From positions 33,014-97,013 of the forward strand of contig NZ_SOEF01000006.1 of assembly GCF_004366375.1 (NCBI RefSeq): a stretch of DNA of 64,000 bases, written 5' to 3'. The DNA comes from Halanaerobium congolense. GTDB taxonomy: Bacteria; Bacillota; Halanaerobiia; Halanaerobiales; Halanaerobiaceae. Both the position numbers and the translations under genes were made by a program. This document shows, piece by piece, positions 8,795 to 18,170 of this stretch. Every line of letters starts with the position of its first letter. Positions within the stretch are counted from its first letter, which is position 1. The notes below the pieces were generated by a model. The model was not told the origin of the DNA. It did not search any database and worked only from the letters and a program-made list of their open reading frames with translations.

Positions 8795-9568
8795 TTATTT
8801 ATCGTTATCAGAATCAAAATATTCAGGATGATATTTTTCTATAAGCTTCCTGTATTGTTTGATAACAGAAGCTCCTCTTCCTGTCATATGTTTGATCTGG
8901 GTTGTGCTTATACCGCGCCTGATAAGGAATTTAACGCGTTCATAGTCTTTGATATATCTATCTACAGCATTTAATGAATGATTTGTTTTTCTGGCTATAT
9001 CAGGTGGCTGAACCTTTTGCTCATAAAGCTCTATTATCGCTTTTTTATGAGTGGTTCCACGACCCATATCCAGTATATAACCTTTAAGAGGTAACACATC
9101 ATCATGACTATTATGGTATTCACCAATACGCTTTGAAATAGTTGCTGTAGAACGGTTCATTATTGCTGCTAGTTCTTCAACAGTTAGCATAGCACCCTGT
9201 TTTTTAGCTGCTTTAGTCAGCCTGGCAATACGGATCATATCATGTTCTGTTTTGGATACATTCTGTCTTTTTAATTCTATATCTTCCTCGGTAACATAGG
9301 GAAGTTCAATAACTTCCTGTTTATATTCTTCACGTTTTTGCCCCAGTTTTGGTTTGTTATTCTGGTCGGAAGTACTAATCCAGCTTAAACTTCCAAACTG
9401 ATTGGTCTTTTTACGAGGATGATATTTATACTCTAATTCAACTATATCGTTGGCTATTAATTCCAGTATTTTATGGCTGCCAAGTAATTTATATTCACTC
9501 TCTAAAAGCTCAATGATAGCCTGCCTGAAAGTCTTTTTATCCAGGTTAGCAAAAGGGTCCTGTCTCAT
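8795..9568 (-). CDS. HTH protein of the cbiQ-inserted element (DUF1670-like), downstream gene
   Basis: 257 residues, paralogous to the neighbouring gene. A central HTH (MLTVEELAAIMNRSTATISK, about residues 133-152) is followed by the shared segment GYILDMGRGTTHKKAIIELY and a second predicted DNA-binding stretch, HSLNAVDRYIKDYERVKFLI. From memory this matches the DUF1670 family; I could not check that. Its start overlaps the upstream stop as ATGA. Role unknown: it could regulate, bind the element ends, or be an unrecognised recombinase subunit. Confidence 0.7.
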   Translation of the reverse strand: MRQDPFANLDKKTFRQAIIELLESEYKLLGSHKILELIANDIVELEYKYHPRKKTNQFGSLSWISTSDQNNKPKLGQKREEYKQEVIELPYVTEEDIELKRQNVSKTEHDMIRIARLTKAAKKQGAMLTVEELAAIMNRSTATISKRIGEYHNSHDDVLPLKGYILDMGRGTTHKKAIIELYEQKVQPPDIARKTNHSLNAVDRYIKDYERVKFLIRRGISTTQIKHMTGRGASVIKQYRKLIEKYHPEYFDSDNDK

Positions 9569-10386
9569 TTTATGACCCCCTTTTTTGCCTCAGTTTTTAC
9601 TGAAGCTTTTTTCTCAGCTATGTTGACTATATCAGCAATACGCTCTTTATGTTCAGAGCTATTATATTTAAAATACAGTTCGGTATATTCTTTAACCAGT
9701 CTTTCTGAGATACCAACTATATGAGCTGTTTCTTTAATTGAAAGCTTATTCTTTATTGCCAGCAATACACGACCAAAATCATTGATATATCTTTTAATTG
9801 CCCCAGGAGAATGCCTGGTTTTTCGCTGTATTTCAGAGTAGGTGTTATATTCCAGATACAGTTCAATTATCTTTGTTTTATGGGACACTCCAGGTCCAAT
9901 ATCCTGATATGTACCTCTGGTAGGGACAGAAAAGCCCTTACCTTTAAGCTTTTTTATATCACGTCTGATGGTTCTGGGGGATACCTCCAGTATATCAGCC
10001 AGATCCTCCTGGGTTAAAAGACCACCCTGTTCCAGTGATTCTTCTGCCATTCTTAGAATTTTAACTCTTCTGAGAGCTGATTTATTCTCTATTCTAAAGA
10101 GTGTTTTATCCTCTTTGGTTATTGATTTAGTCAGGGTTACCTGAACCTTTGGTAAATCTTCTAGAACTGGACCGTGTTTTGCTTTCTTAGAGATTACAGT
10201 CTTAACTATTTTATCTTTACTTTCATGATATGATGGATCATAATGTTTAAGTTGGTAAACTTCATTAGCAGCTTCTACAATTGCTTTTGCTTCACGCGGT
10301 GAATATTCAAATAGTTCTTTAAGAATGTATTCAAATTGACTATCTAAAGTTTTAACTTTTACACGATCAAGTTCAGTTTTAGGCAT
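9565..10386 (-). CDS. HTH protein of the cbiQ-inserted element (DUF1670-like), upstream gene
   Basis: 273 residues. A DeoR-like HTH (LLTQEDLADILEVSPRTIRR) is followed by a segment paralogous to the partner gene (DIGPGVSHKTKIIELYLEY, then HSPGAIKRYINDFGRVLLAI). The C-terminal tail is basic. AAGGGGGAAC precedes the ATG, and a possible promoter lies in the 50 bases up to the element end. It is the first gene of the two-gene element operon. No catalytic triad is apparent. Function unknown, but the paired paralogs suggest a hetero-oligomer. Confidence 0.7.
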   Translation of the reverse strand: MPKTELDRVKVKTLDSQFEYILKELFEYSPREAKAIVEAANEVYQLKHYDPSYHESKDKIVKTVISKKAKHGPVLEDLPKVQVTLTKSITKEDKTLFRIENKSALRRVKILRMAEESLEQGGLLTQEDLADILEVSPRTIRRDIKKLKGKGFSVPTRGTYQDIGPGVSHKTKIIELYLEYNTYSEIQRKTRHSPGAIKRYINDFGRVLLAIKNKLSIKETAHIVGISERLVKEYTELYFKYNSSEHKERIADIVNIAEKKASVKTEAKKGVIK

Positions 10387-10450
10387 TTGTTGTTCCCCCT
10401 TAACTATATCTTATATCAAACTCTTTTGTTAGTCGAACTTGATTAGGGGC

Positions 10451-11128
10451 GGACAAATGTCCTTATTTGCTTTATCAAATGAATTAAAGACTTTGAGCCT
10501 GTTTTTTGCTTTAGCAGTGATTTTAATAATTTCAATTGAAATTGATTTTAAATATCTCTTAAAAAGACTCCTGCTGTTTAATTTATTTATTTGTTTAATC
10601 TGGATTTTTATTCCGTTTACTTTTCCTGGCAAAGAAATTTTGACTGTCTGGCAGTTTTCGGTTTCCAGAGAAGGGCTTTTCTATGCTTTGAAAATCACTT
10701 TAAGTTCAAACAGTATTATCTTATTAGTGATTTCATTGTTATCTACTTCTCCAGTTCTGGATTTAATCCATGCAATGAGCAGGCTCCGGATTCCGCCAAA
10801 ACTAATTTATTTATTATTTTTTGTTTATAGATATTTATATGTAATAAAAAAGGAATTTAATACAATACATCAGGCTATGCTACTTAGAGGATTTAAGGCA
10901 AAAACTAATCTGCATACCTATAGATCATATGCTTATTTGATTGCAATGTTATTGATAAAAAGCTACGAAAGATCCAAAAAAGTTTATCAGGCAATGATCT
11001 GCAGGGGTTTTAAAGGAGATTTTGTAATGATAGATCATTTTAAATTCAAACAAAAGGACTATCTGTTTATAATAGTTTCATCTCTGTTTTTAATATTTTT
11101 ATTAGCTATTGAAAAGGGATTGATTTAA
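10451..11128 (+). pseudogene. cbiQ: cbiQ, 3' fragment (interrupted)
   Basis: Resumes the CbiQ reading after the insertion: LFALSNELKTLSLFFALAVI, more hydrophobic helices, and near the end the two RGF motifs of CbiQ (MLLRGF and MICRGF) that contact the ATPase. A TTG at 10439 in the element end and ATG 10457 are in frame, so a truncated protein could be made, but there is no good ribosome site. It lacks the N-terminal helix. It stops two bases before cbiO. Confidence 0.8.
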
Positions 11129-11130
11129 TA

Positions 11131-11751
11131 ATGATAAAATTAGAAAATATTTATTTTGAATATGAAAACGGAAATAAAGTTTTAGAGGCTTTTGATTTTG
11201 AAATTAAAGCTGGAGAAAGAATTGCCCTAAAAGGTTCAAATGGTGCCGGAAAAACTACTGTTTTTAAGCTGATAATGGGTTTAATTAAAGCTCAAAAAGG
11301 TAAACTACATATTTTTGGAAAGGAAAGAAAAAAAGAAAAAGATTTTTTAGAAGTAAGGGAAAGAGTTGGGTATTTATTTCAGGATTCAGATAATCAATTA
11401 TTTTGTCCAACAGTAGAAGAAGATATTGCCTTTGGTCCGATTAATCTTGGTAAGAGCCGCAGTCAGGCAAAAAAAATTGTTGAAGAAAAATTGAAGCTGG
11501 TTGAAATGGAAGGTTTTGAAAAAAAAGCAAGTTATAATCTTTCTCAGGGGCAGAAGAAAATAATTGCCTTTGCTTCAGTGCTGGCAATGGAACCAGAACT
11601 GCTTTTGTTAGATGAGCCTTTTGCCAGTCTTGATAAAGAATCAGCAGCAAGAATGGTTTATATTTTAAAGAAAATCTCTCAGCCCTTTGTTTTAGTTTCT
11701 CATAATGATAAACTTTCGCAAAAAGTAATAGATAAATCATATTCAATTTGA
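11131..11751 (+). CDS. cbiO: Cobalt/nickel ECF transporter ATPase
   Basis: ABC ATPase of the metal ECF transporter. Walker A is GSNGAGKTT, the Q-loop region is GYLFQDSDNQLF, the signature is LSQGQKK, Walker B is LLLDEP and the switch His is in LVSHNDK. At 206 residues it is short for CbiO, which usually has about 270; it lacks the usual C-terminal extension. The ATPase itself looks intact even though its partner cbiQ is broken, so the transporter is probably inactive unless it uses another T component. Confidence 0.85.
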   Translation: MIKLENIYFEYENGNKVLEAFDFEIKAGERIALKGSNGAGKTTVFKLIMGLIKAQKGKLHIFGKERKKEKDFLEVRERVGYLFQDSDNQLFCPTVEEDIAFGPINLGKSRSQAKKIVEEKLKLVEMEGFEKKASYNLSQGQKKIIAFASVLAMEPELLLLDEPFASLDKESAARMVYILKKISQPFVLVSHNDKLSQKVIDKSYSI

Positions 11752-11766
11752 AGGGAGCTGTTATAA

Positions 11767-12042
11767 GTGTCAGCAGCAAAAAAATTATATATAATTGAGA
11801 GCAGAGTCAGCAGGAGCGGAAATTAAATATTTTAAATTAAGAAGCTAGGCTATTTTAATTCGGAATTGTGGCAGTTATCAGGGACTGCTGCTGGCGTGAT
11901 TATTATCCTGGGTGAATACTTTTTGTCATTTATTTTTGCCGGTAGAGATCAAGCTAAAACTATAAAGATTATGCATGATTCTAATTCTGGAATTTTTGCA
12001 CTGGGAACTTTAATTTTGCAATTAAGCACCTTTCTGTTATAA
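11767..12042 (+). pseudogene. Decayed small membrane-protein gene
   Basis: A GTG at 11767 with GGGAGCTG upstream opens a 17-codon frame (SAAKKLYIIESRVSRSG) ending in TAA. A second frame, from about 11836 to 12042, gives LGYFNSELWQLSGTAAGV and an apparent two-helix membrane segment ending in LILQLSTFLL. The pieces are probably one gene broken by frameshifts, in the position of an accessory gene of the transporter operon. Family not recognised. Confidence 0.4.
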
Positions 12043-12076
12043 AATTAAGAAAATAGAAGTAAATTAAGGAACAGGG

Positions 12077-13018
12077 ATGATTAAATTGAAGAAAAATTAT
12101 ATTATAGGAACTCGCAGCAGTAATCTGGCCTTAAAACAGTGTCAGCTAGTAAAAGAAAAGCTGCAGAACAAATTTCCGGAAGTAGAATTTGAGATTAAAG
12201 AAATTTCGACAGCCGGTGATCGCGAAAGAGATAAAAAGTTTTCTGAAATAAATGGAGAAGGTATTTTTGTGAGAGAAATAGAGCTAGCACTGCTGGCTGG
12301 AGAAATTGATCTGGCAGTCCACAGTTTTAAGGATTTACCGACAGAGCTGCCCGAAGATTTAGAGGTGGCAGCTGTTATTGATCGGGCCAACCGACATGAT
12401 GTTCTTGCCGGGGCAGAAAAGAAGCTGGCGGAACTACCCGAAGGAGCAAGACTGGGAACAGGTAGTCTGCGCCGCAAATCACAGCTTTTAGCTTACCGTT
12501 CTGATTTAGAGATTGTTCCGATCAGAGGAAATATAGAAACAAGATTAAAAAAGATTAAAACTCAAAATTTGGATGGTGTTATTTTAGCTGCGGCCGGACT
12601 GGAGCGGTTGGGACTTCAAGATCAGATTACAGAATATTTATCAACTGAGATCTGTCTTCCCGCTGCCCGACAGGGAGCAGTGGCAGTAGAAATCAGAAAA
12701 GAAAGTACTGAGCTTAAAAAGATTCTAAAAGAGGCTGAAGCACAAACTACAGCTCTGGAAGTCTGGGCAGAACATGCTTTTTTAAAAGAAATGAAAGCTG
12801 GTTGTCATGCACCTCTGGCAGCAGAGGCTGTAATTGAAGACCAAAAATTAACTTTAACAGCTGCCGCTGGAGAACTTGACGGCAGCAGAATAATTAGAAG
12901 AAAAGTCAGTACAAATGATTTAAACTTAAATTCTGTTCAAAAGCTGGGACGAAAGTTGGCCCGGGAAATTAAAGCAGCCGGGGGAGCAGAAATCTTAGCC
13001 AGTCTGCAAAATAATTAA
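12077..13018 (+). CDS. hemC: Hydroxymethylbilane synthase (porphobilinogen deaminase)
   Basis: Polymerises four porphobilinogens to hydroxymethylbilane. The N-terminal IGTRSSNLALKQ motif, HSFKDLPTELP, GTGSLRRKSQLLAYR, RGNIETRLKKI and the KAGCHAPLAAEA segment with the dipyrromethane-cofactor cysteine are all present. 313 residues, the normal length. It begins the second hem block, 76 bases ahead of the cobA-hemD fusion. Confidence 0.97.
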   Translation: MIKLKKNYIIGTRSSNLALKQCQLVKEKLQNKFPEVEFEIKEISTAGDRERDKKFSEINGEGIFVREIELALLAGEIDLAVHSFKDLPTELPEDLEVAAVIDRANRHDVLAGAEKKLAELPEGARLGTGSLRRKSQLLAYRSDLEIVPIRGNIETRLKKIKTQNLDGVILAAAGLERLGLQDQITEYLSTEICLPAARQGAVAVEIRKESTELKKILKEAEAQTTALEVWAEHAFLKEMKAGCHAPLAAEAVIEDQKLTLTAAAGELDGSRIIRRKVSTNDLNLNSVQKLGRKLAREIKAAGGAEILASLQNN

Positions 13019-13094
13019 TTTTAAACTGAAAGAGAAGAATATTGTGGAATATCAATTAAAAGAATTATAAGGATAGATAAAAGGGGCATAAAAA

Positions 13095-14681
13095 ATGGAA
13101 GCAAAGGTGTATTTAACTGGAGCAGGTCCTGGTGATCCGGATCTTTTAACATTAAAAGCTAAAAAAGCAATCGAAAAAGCAGATGTTGTGTTATATGACA
13201 GACTGGCAAATGATCGTTTTTTGGAATATGCCGGTAGTGAGGCTGAAAAAATTTATGTTGGCAAAAAAGCAGAGGACCATCATTATACCCAGAGTGAAAT
13301 TGAAACTCTGATGGTCGAAAAAGTTGAAGCAGGAAAAACGGTTTGCCGTCTGAAAGGAGGCGATCCCTTTATTTATGGGCGCGGAGGTGAAGAAGCTTTA
13401 AAATTAAAAGAGGCCGGGATTGATTTTGAAATAATCCCCGGGATCAGTTCTTCTCTGGCAGTTCCGCTTTATGCAGGAATTCCGCTGACTCAGAGACATC
13501 TGGCTTCTTCTTTTGCTGTGATTACCGGACATGAGGCGGCTGATAAAGAAGAGAGTACAATTAAAATTGAAAAAATTGCAGCAGCTGTGGATACTCTGGT
13601 AGTCTTGATGGGAGTCGGTAAACTGCCTCAGATTGTAGAAAGAGTTTTAGAGGCAGGTAAAAATCCAGACACACCCGCTGCTCTCGTTCGCTGGGGAACT
13701 CGCTCCCATCAGGAGACTTTAACCGGGACTCTGGCTAATATTGTAGAGAAAGTTGAGGCTGCAGATTTTAAGCCGCCGGCAGTGATTGTAATAGGTAAGG
13801 TTGTTAATTTAAGAGAAAAGTTAGGCTGGTTTGAAAATAAAAAACTGCTCGGGAAAAATATTCTAGTCACCCGTCCCCGGAAACAGGCATCTTCTTTTGT
13901 AAATCTGATAGAGGCCGAAGCCGGTAATGCGGTTTTAGCACCTACAATCAGGATCAAGGAAGCTCAAAATATTAAACCTCTGCAAAAAGCCGTTAAAAAT
14001 TTAGCTGAATATACTCATATAATATTTACTTCAGTTAATGGGGTTAAATATTTTATGGAGGCTCTGGAAAGTCAGCAGCTCGATTTAAGAGCTCTGGCCG
14101 GAATCAAAGTTATAACAATTGGTTCTAAAACGGCAGCTGAATTAAAGCAGAATGGCATTAGAGCAGATTTTATACCAGCTGATTATTCAACAGCTGGAAT
14201 TTTGGAATATTTAAAGAAGCTTGAAAGCGAGAATAAAATTAATCTCAGTCAGGCCTCATTTTTACTGCCGCGGGCTGATATTGCACCACAGCTGCTGGAA
14301 AAAGAACTTAAAAAGCTGGGGGCGAAAGTCAATAATGTTGAGGCCTACAGAACAGAGCCAGTAAAATTGGAAGCAGAAATGTTGGAGCTGCTTCTAAATG
14401 ATGAACTTGATTTATTAACTTTTACCAGTTCTTCGACTGTTGAAAATTTTATCAGCGGGGTAGAGAAATTAATTGAGAATCAAAATCAAATTTTAGAGTT
14501 TGAAACAGCAGAAAAGATTAGTGATCAGCAGCTCTGGCGGCAGCTAAAAGAAATTCCGATCGCCTGTATTGGACCGGTGACAGCTGATAAAGCCGGTGAT
14601 TATGGTCTTAATGTTAAAATATCGGCTGCAGAATATACGCTCGAAGGCTTATTTACTGCTATTTTAAAATATTATTCTTAA
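13095..14681 (+). CDS. cobA-hemD: Fused uroporphyrinogen-III C-methyltransferase / uroporphyrinogen-III synthase
   Basis: A 528-residue fusion. Residues 1 to about 250 are the SAM-dependent uroporphyrinogen-III methyltransferase, with YLTGAGPGDPDLLTLKA, RLKGGDPFIYGRGGEE and the ITGHEA stretch. It makes precorrin-2. Residues from about 255 to the end are uroporphyrinogen-III synthase, beginning GKNILVTRPRKQASSF and containing FTSVNGVKYF and LTFTSSSTVENF. The fusion is common in Firmicutes. It sends uroporphyrinogen III directly to the siroheme branch, consistent with AhbA/AhbB at the other end of the cluster. Confidence 0.95.
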   Translation: MEAKVYLTGAGPGDPDLLTLKAKKAIEKADVVLYDRLANDRFLEYAGSEAEKIYVGKKAEDHHYTQSEIETLMVEKVEAGKTVCRLKGGDPFIYGRGGEEALKLKEAGIDFEIIPGISSSLAVPLYAGIPLTQRHLASSFAVITGHEAADKEESTIKIEKIAAAVDTLVVLMGVGKLPQIVERVLEAGKNPDTPAALVRWGTRSHQETLTGTLANIVEKVEAADFKPPAVIVIGKVVNLREKLGWFENKKLLGKNILVTRPRKQASSFVNLIEAEAGNAVLAPTIRIKEAQNIKPLQKAVKNLAEYTHIIFTSVNGVKYFMEALESQQLDLRALAGIKVITIGSKTAAELKQNGIRADFIPADYSTAGILEYLKKLESENKINLSQASFLLPRADIAPQLLEKELKKLGAKVNNVEAYRTEPVKLEAEMLELLLNDELDLLTFTSSSTVENFISGVEKLIENQNQILEFETAEKISDQQLWRQLKEIPIACIGPVTADKAGDYGLNVKISAAEYTLEGLFTAILKYYS

Positions 14682-14715
14682 AATAAATAAAGTTAATTTA
14701 AGGGGGAAGTTTTAA

Positions 14716-15687
14716 ATGAATTTAATAAATAGACCACGGAGACTGCGCAGTTCTCAAAGTATTAGAGATTTAGTTCGAGAGACAAATTTATCTGCTGCAG
14801 ATTTTGTTAAGCCCTTATTTGTAGTTAAGGGGGAGAATATTAGAGAAGAAATTTCTTCAATGCCTGATAATTATCATTTATCCCTAGATCAGCTGCTAAA
14901 AGAAGTTGAGGAACTGATAGATCTGGGGATCAGAGCTGTTATACTTTTTGGACTGCCTGAATACAAAGATGCAGAAGGTTCCAGTGCCTGGCAGCAGGAT
15001 GGAATAGTACAGCAGGCTGTACGCAGTCTAAAAAACAACTTTCCAGAACTTCTGGTAATCACTGACCTCTGTTTATGCCAGTATACGGATCACGGCCACT
15101 GCGGTATTTTAGAAGGAGGTAAGGTCAAAAATGATGCTACTTTAAGCAGGCTGGCAAAAATCGCAATATCTCATGCAGAAGCAGGAGCAGATATGATTGC
15201 TCCTTCGGATATGATGGATGGTCGAGTAGCTAAAATAAGGCAGGCTTTAGATCAGAATGGATTTACAGAAGTAGGAATCATGGCTTATTCTGCCAAATAT
15301 CATTCCGCTTTTTATGGACCTTTTCGTGATGCAGCACATTCGGCTCCAGCTGAGGGTGACCGCAGCAGCTACCAGATGGATCCTGCTAATTCCGACGAAG
15401 CCTTAAAAGAAATGAAACTGGATATTGAAGAGGGTGCAGATATTATTATGGTTAAACCTGCACTATCTTATTTAGATATTATTCAGAAAGCTAGCCTTAA
15501 CTTTAACCTGCCAATTGCAGCCTATAATGTAAGTGGAGAATATGCAGTGGTTAAAGCAGCAGCAGAAAAGGGCTGGATTGATGAGAAAAGTGTTGCTTTA
15601 GAAATTTTAATATCAATTAAGAGAGCAGGTGCAGATATTATCATTACATACTGGGCTGATAGTGCTGCTCGCTGGTTAAATGATTAA
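14716..15687 (+). CDS. hemB: Porphobilinogen synthase (delta-aminolevulinate dehydratase)
   Basis: Condenses two ALA into porphobilinogen. The two Schiff-base lysines are in [20 protein letters not shown] and [12 protein letters not shown]. The cysteine-rich metal site [14 protein letters not shown] marks the Zn-dependent type. 323 residues, the usual length. AAGGGGGAAG precedes the ATG. It follows the cobA-hemD fusion by 34 bases and is probably cotranscribed with it. Confidence 0.97.
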   Translation: MNLINRPRRLRSSQSIRDLVRETNLSAADFVKPLFVVKGENIREEISSMPDNYHLSLDQLLKEVEELIDLGIRAVILFGLPEYKDAEGSSAWQQDGIVQQAVRSLKNNFPELLVITDLCLCQYTDHGHCGILEGGKVKNDATLSRLAKIAISHAEAGADMIAPSDMMDGRVAKIRQALDQNGFTEVGIMAYSAKYHSAFYGPFRDAAHSAPAEGDRSSYQMDPANSDEALKEMKLDIEEGADIIMVKPALSYLDIIQKASLNFNLPIAAYNVSGEYAVVKAAAEKGWIDEKSVALEILISIKRAGADIIITYWADSAARWLND

Positions 15688-15721
15688 CTTAAAATTGTAA
15701 AATAATAAGATGGGATAATTT

Positions 15722-15843
15722 TAAAATTCCACTGCCTTTTAATGAAATAAATATCAGAGTCAATGATTTTTTTGAGGTAAAAAAGAGGACAGGAAAGAAG
15801 ACTTTAAAAGCGGAAAGAACAAAATGTCCTTCGGACAATCTAT
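15722..15843 (+). pseudogene. 3' remnant of an unrecognised gene ahead of a dispersed repeat
   Basis: An open frame of about 39 codons reads FKIPLPFNEINIRVNDFFEV, then KKRTGKKTL, and ends ERTKCPSDNL-stop. It has no start. The same end, GTKCPSDNL-stop, occurs at the other copy of the repeat near 53.8 kb, so this may be the conserved 3' end of a repeated gene rather than chance. Confidence 0.35.
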
Positions 15844-15942
15844 AATATAGTAAGGTTAAATTTTGTTGATAGCGGAAATTATGAAACTATAAATATTATT
15901 CACAACAAACCATCAGGTATAATTTCCTAGCTAATAAAAAAA
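15817..15942. repeat. Dispersed repeat, copy 1
   Basis: Bases 15817-15882 match 53802-53867 at 62 of 66 positions without gaps. A second short block (CTAGCTAATAAAAAA, from 15927) is shared downstream but spaced 44 bases here against 3 in the other copy. The repeat holds two adjacent small hairpins, TGTCC-TTC-GGACA and CTAT-AAT-ATAG. Two of the four differences preserve the second stem. Confidence 0.75.
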
Positions 15943-16054
15943 GTGATGCAGAGATAGTTAAAATTTAAGTAAAGTCTAAGCAAAAATAGAGTTGGAAATT
16001 AGTAAGCTAAATTTTTATATTTTCAAGAAAGTAATCAGCTAAGGAGTGATTTTT

Positions 16055-17356
16055 ATGGGAGATCAGAGAAAAAAATCAGCAAAAGCTTTTAAGAAAGCTG
16101 AAAAGGTAATTCCGGGTGGAGTTAACAGTCCAGCCAGGGCTTTTTCGGCTGTGGAAATGGATCCAATTTTTATCGAAAAAGGTGAGGGTGCTTATCTTTA
16201 TGATATCGACGGTAATCAGTACTTAGATTATGTTAATTCCTGGGGGCCAATGATTTTAGGTTACAATCCTCCTCAGGTAATTAAAAAGTTAAAAGAGCAG
16301 CTTAAAAAGGGAACCAGTTTTGGTGCACCAACTGAAATTGAAACGGAAATTGCGGAACTAATAGTGGGTTTTTATCCGGCAGTCGACAAAGTACGGATGG
16401 TCAATTCGGGAACTGAAGCTACCATGAGTGCGATCAGGCTGGCCCGGGGTTATACAGGCAGAGATAAGATTATCAAACTCGAAGGCTGTTATCACGGCCA
16501 TGGAGATAGTCTGCTGGTTGATGCAGGGTCTGGTGCTGCTACTCTGGGTATCAAAGGCAGCCCGGGTGTGACTGAAAATACTGCTAAAGAAACTATAGTA
16601 GTTCCTTATAACAATCAGCAGGCTGTAGAAAAGGTTTTTACGGAATATGGTTCTGAGATTGCAGGTATTATTTTAGAACCGGTAACTGGAAATATGGGAG
16701 TTATTGGTCCTGAGCCAGGTTATATAGATTTTTTAAGAAAAATAACCCGTAAAAATGGTGCCCTTTTAATTTTTGATGAGGTAATGACAGGTTTTCGTCT
16801 GGCCCGGGGTGGTGCTCAGGAACTTTATAAGATTGAGCCTGATTTAAGTACTTTTGGTAAAATTATTGGGGGAGGAATGCCAGTTGGTGCCTATGCTGGT
16901 CGAAGAGAAATTATGGATTATGTTGCCCCAGTTGGCCCCGTTTATCAGGCAGGAACTTTATCGGGTAATCCAATGGCCATGCAGGCAGGGCTGGCTACTT
17001 TAAAAGAATTAAAGAATAAAAAGATTTATACTCAGCTGGAAGCAAAGGCAGAAAAACTGGAAAAAGGATTTAAAAAGAATATTGAAGAGCTTGAATTTCC
17101 AGCCTATTTTAATCGAGTTGGATCAATGTTTACTCTATTTTTTACTGCCAAAAAAGTAAAAAATTATCAGGATGTCAAAAGCTGTGATCAAAAACTTTTT
17201 GCAGCTTATTTTAGAAATATGATAGAGGCCGGAATTTATTTACCGCCTTCTCAGTTTGAAGCTAACTTTATTTCTCTGGCTTTGAGTGAAGAAAATTTGG
17301 ATCAAACAATTGCTGTCAATTATCAGGTCTTAAAAAAATTAAAGGCGGAATTATAA
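16055..17356 (+). CDS. hemL: Glutamate-1-semialdehyde 2,1-aminomutase
   Basis: PLP enzyme converting glutamate-1-semialdehyde to 5-aminolevulinate, the step after Hem[14 protein letters not shown], the [18 protein letters not shown] phosphate-binding segment, [20 protein letters not shown] and the catalytic lysine region [19 protein letters not shown] are all clear. The ATG at 16055 has AAGGAG at 16041-16046; an in-frame GTG overlaps that site and is unlikely. Its stop overlaps the next start by one base. The stretch between hemB and here holds only a remnant and a repeat. Confidence 0.97.
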   Translation: MGDQRKKSAKAFKKAEKVIPGGVNSPARAFSAVEMDPIFIEKGEGAYLYDIDGNQYLDYVNSWGPMILGYNPPQVIKKLKEQLKKGTSFGAPTEIETEIAELIVGFYPAVDKVRMVNSGTEATMSAIRLARGYTGRDKIIKLEGCYHGHGDSLLVDAGSGAATLGIKGSPGVTENTAKETIVVPYNNQQAVEKVFTEYGSEIAGIILEPVTGNMGVIGPEPGYIDFLRKITRKNGALLIFDEVMTGFRLARGGAQELYKIEPDLSTFGKIIGGGMPVGAYAGRREIMDYVAPVGPVYQAGTLSGNPMAMQAGLATLKELKNKKIYTQLEAKAEKLEKGFKKNIEELEFPAYFNRVGSMFTLFFTAKKVKNYQDVKSCDQKLFAAYFRNMIEAGIYLPPSQFEANFISLALSEENLDQTIAVNYQVLKKLKAEL

Positions 17357-17841
17357 TGGACAGCCAAAAAGTATTAGTTGTAGTCAGTCATGGAAGTAAG
17401 TGCCAGGAAAGCAAGCAGGAGTTTAAAAATTTTATTCAGAAGTTAAATGAAATTAATTCTGAAAATAAAAAGAGAAAAGAGTTTGAATCGTTATCAGGAA
17501 TGACGGATCAGGTTGGAAAATCTGATTCAAGAGGGAGCTATGTATTAATTAGAGGGGCCTGTCTGGAATTTGCTTCTCCGCAGCTGGAAACAGTAATTGA
17601 GGATTTAGTTAAGAAGGGATATGAGCAGTTTAATATTTTTCCTCTTTTTATTTTTGCAGGCTACCATGTGCGAGAGGATATACCCCAGCGGCTGGAAAAG
17701 TTGAAAGCTGAGTTTGAGCAGCTGCAGTATAATGTTTTACCACATCCGGCTGCTGCTGATGATTTTGCACCTTATATCTTAAACAATGTTTTAAATAATA
17801 AAGTAAAAATAAATCCGCTCAATTATTTTGATCGGATTTAA
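17356..17841 (+). CDS. Small CbiX/SirB-type sirohydrochlorin chelatase
   Basis: A 161-residue single-domain class II chelatase. The N-terminal catalytic His is in VVVSHGSK, and the second metal-binding His is in FIFAGYHVREDIPQRL. Such proteins insert Fe2+ or Co2+ into sirohydrochlorin. With AhbA/AhbB in the same cluster, iron insertion giving siroheme is the likely role. A decayed cobC and a Co/Ni transporter nearby leave cobalt possible. The start codon overlaps the hemL stop (TAATG), so translation is coupled. Confidence 0.82.
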   Translation: MDSQKVLVVVSHGSKCQESKQEFKNFIQKLNEINSENKKRKEFESLSGMTDQVGKSDSRGSYVLIRGACLEFASPQLETVIEDLVKKGYEQFNIFPLFIFAGYHVREDIPQRLEKLKAEFEQLQYNVLPHPAAADDFAPYILNNVLNNKVKINPLNYFDRI

Positions 17842-17869
17842 AGGCTTTAGGAATTCTTTCTTATTTTCT

Positions 17870-18070
17870 ATCATAAATGGACAGCATTAGCATTTTGCGG
17901 TGTCAATAACGTTACCTTTGCTATACATGAATCACAGAGTATAACAGTGGGATACTGAGATAATTAATCTCATTCTCTCCGGTAGAAACGGGTATAGAAA
18001 TGGCCAGTGCCATAAAACTATTATCCTTAAGATAACTGCTGTTGTTGCGTCTGACATGATCAAATAAACT
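17870..18070 (-). pseudogene. Probable transposase remnant (IS4-like)
   Basis: On the minus strand, one broken frame reads RNNSSYLKDNSFMALAIS and then GENEINYLSIPLLYS, interrupted by stops and shifts. It resembles, from memory, the middle of IS4-type DDE transposases (a YLNG..F.SLA...YL.IP.GY pattern). Only this short piece survives. The call is weak. The rest of 17842-18170 shows no gene. Confidence 0.3.
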
Positions 18071-18170
18071 CTAAAAAATTTTTTAGTAAAGACAGCACGG
18101 TATTTATTTAAAATTTTTTTATTTAGTTTTCTTATAAAGTAGTGTTTAAATCATCCAAGGGGGTAAATTA

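Larger units (their letters stand above)
8742..10462. mobile_element. 1.7-kb two-gene insertion in cbiQ, flanked by a 12-bp direct repeat
   Basis: GGACAAATGTCC occurs at 8742-8753 and again at 10451-10462, exactly where cbiQ is interrupted and resumes, so it reads as a target-site duplication. The site is itself an imperfect palindrome (GGACA/TGTCC arms). The inserted 1697 bases carry only two minus-strand genes, overlapping by ATGA, which encode paralogous HTH proteins. I see no DDE, HUH, serine or tyrosine recombinase motif in either. Terminal inverted repeats are at best a few bases (GGTCCTA against GCCCCTA). Confidence 0.8.

Noticed and set aside
10591..10830. Plus-strand 79-codon frame inside the cbiQ 3' half
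   Set aside because: Overlaps the conserved CbiQ reading in another frame and has no ribosome site.
12142..12477. Minus-strand open frame of 111 codons within hemC
   Set aside because: It is a serine-rich shadow of a strongly conserved gene.
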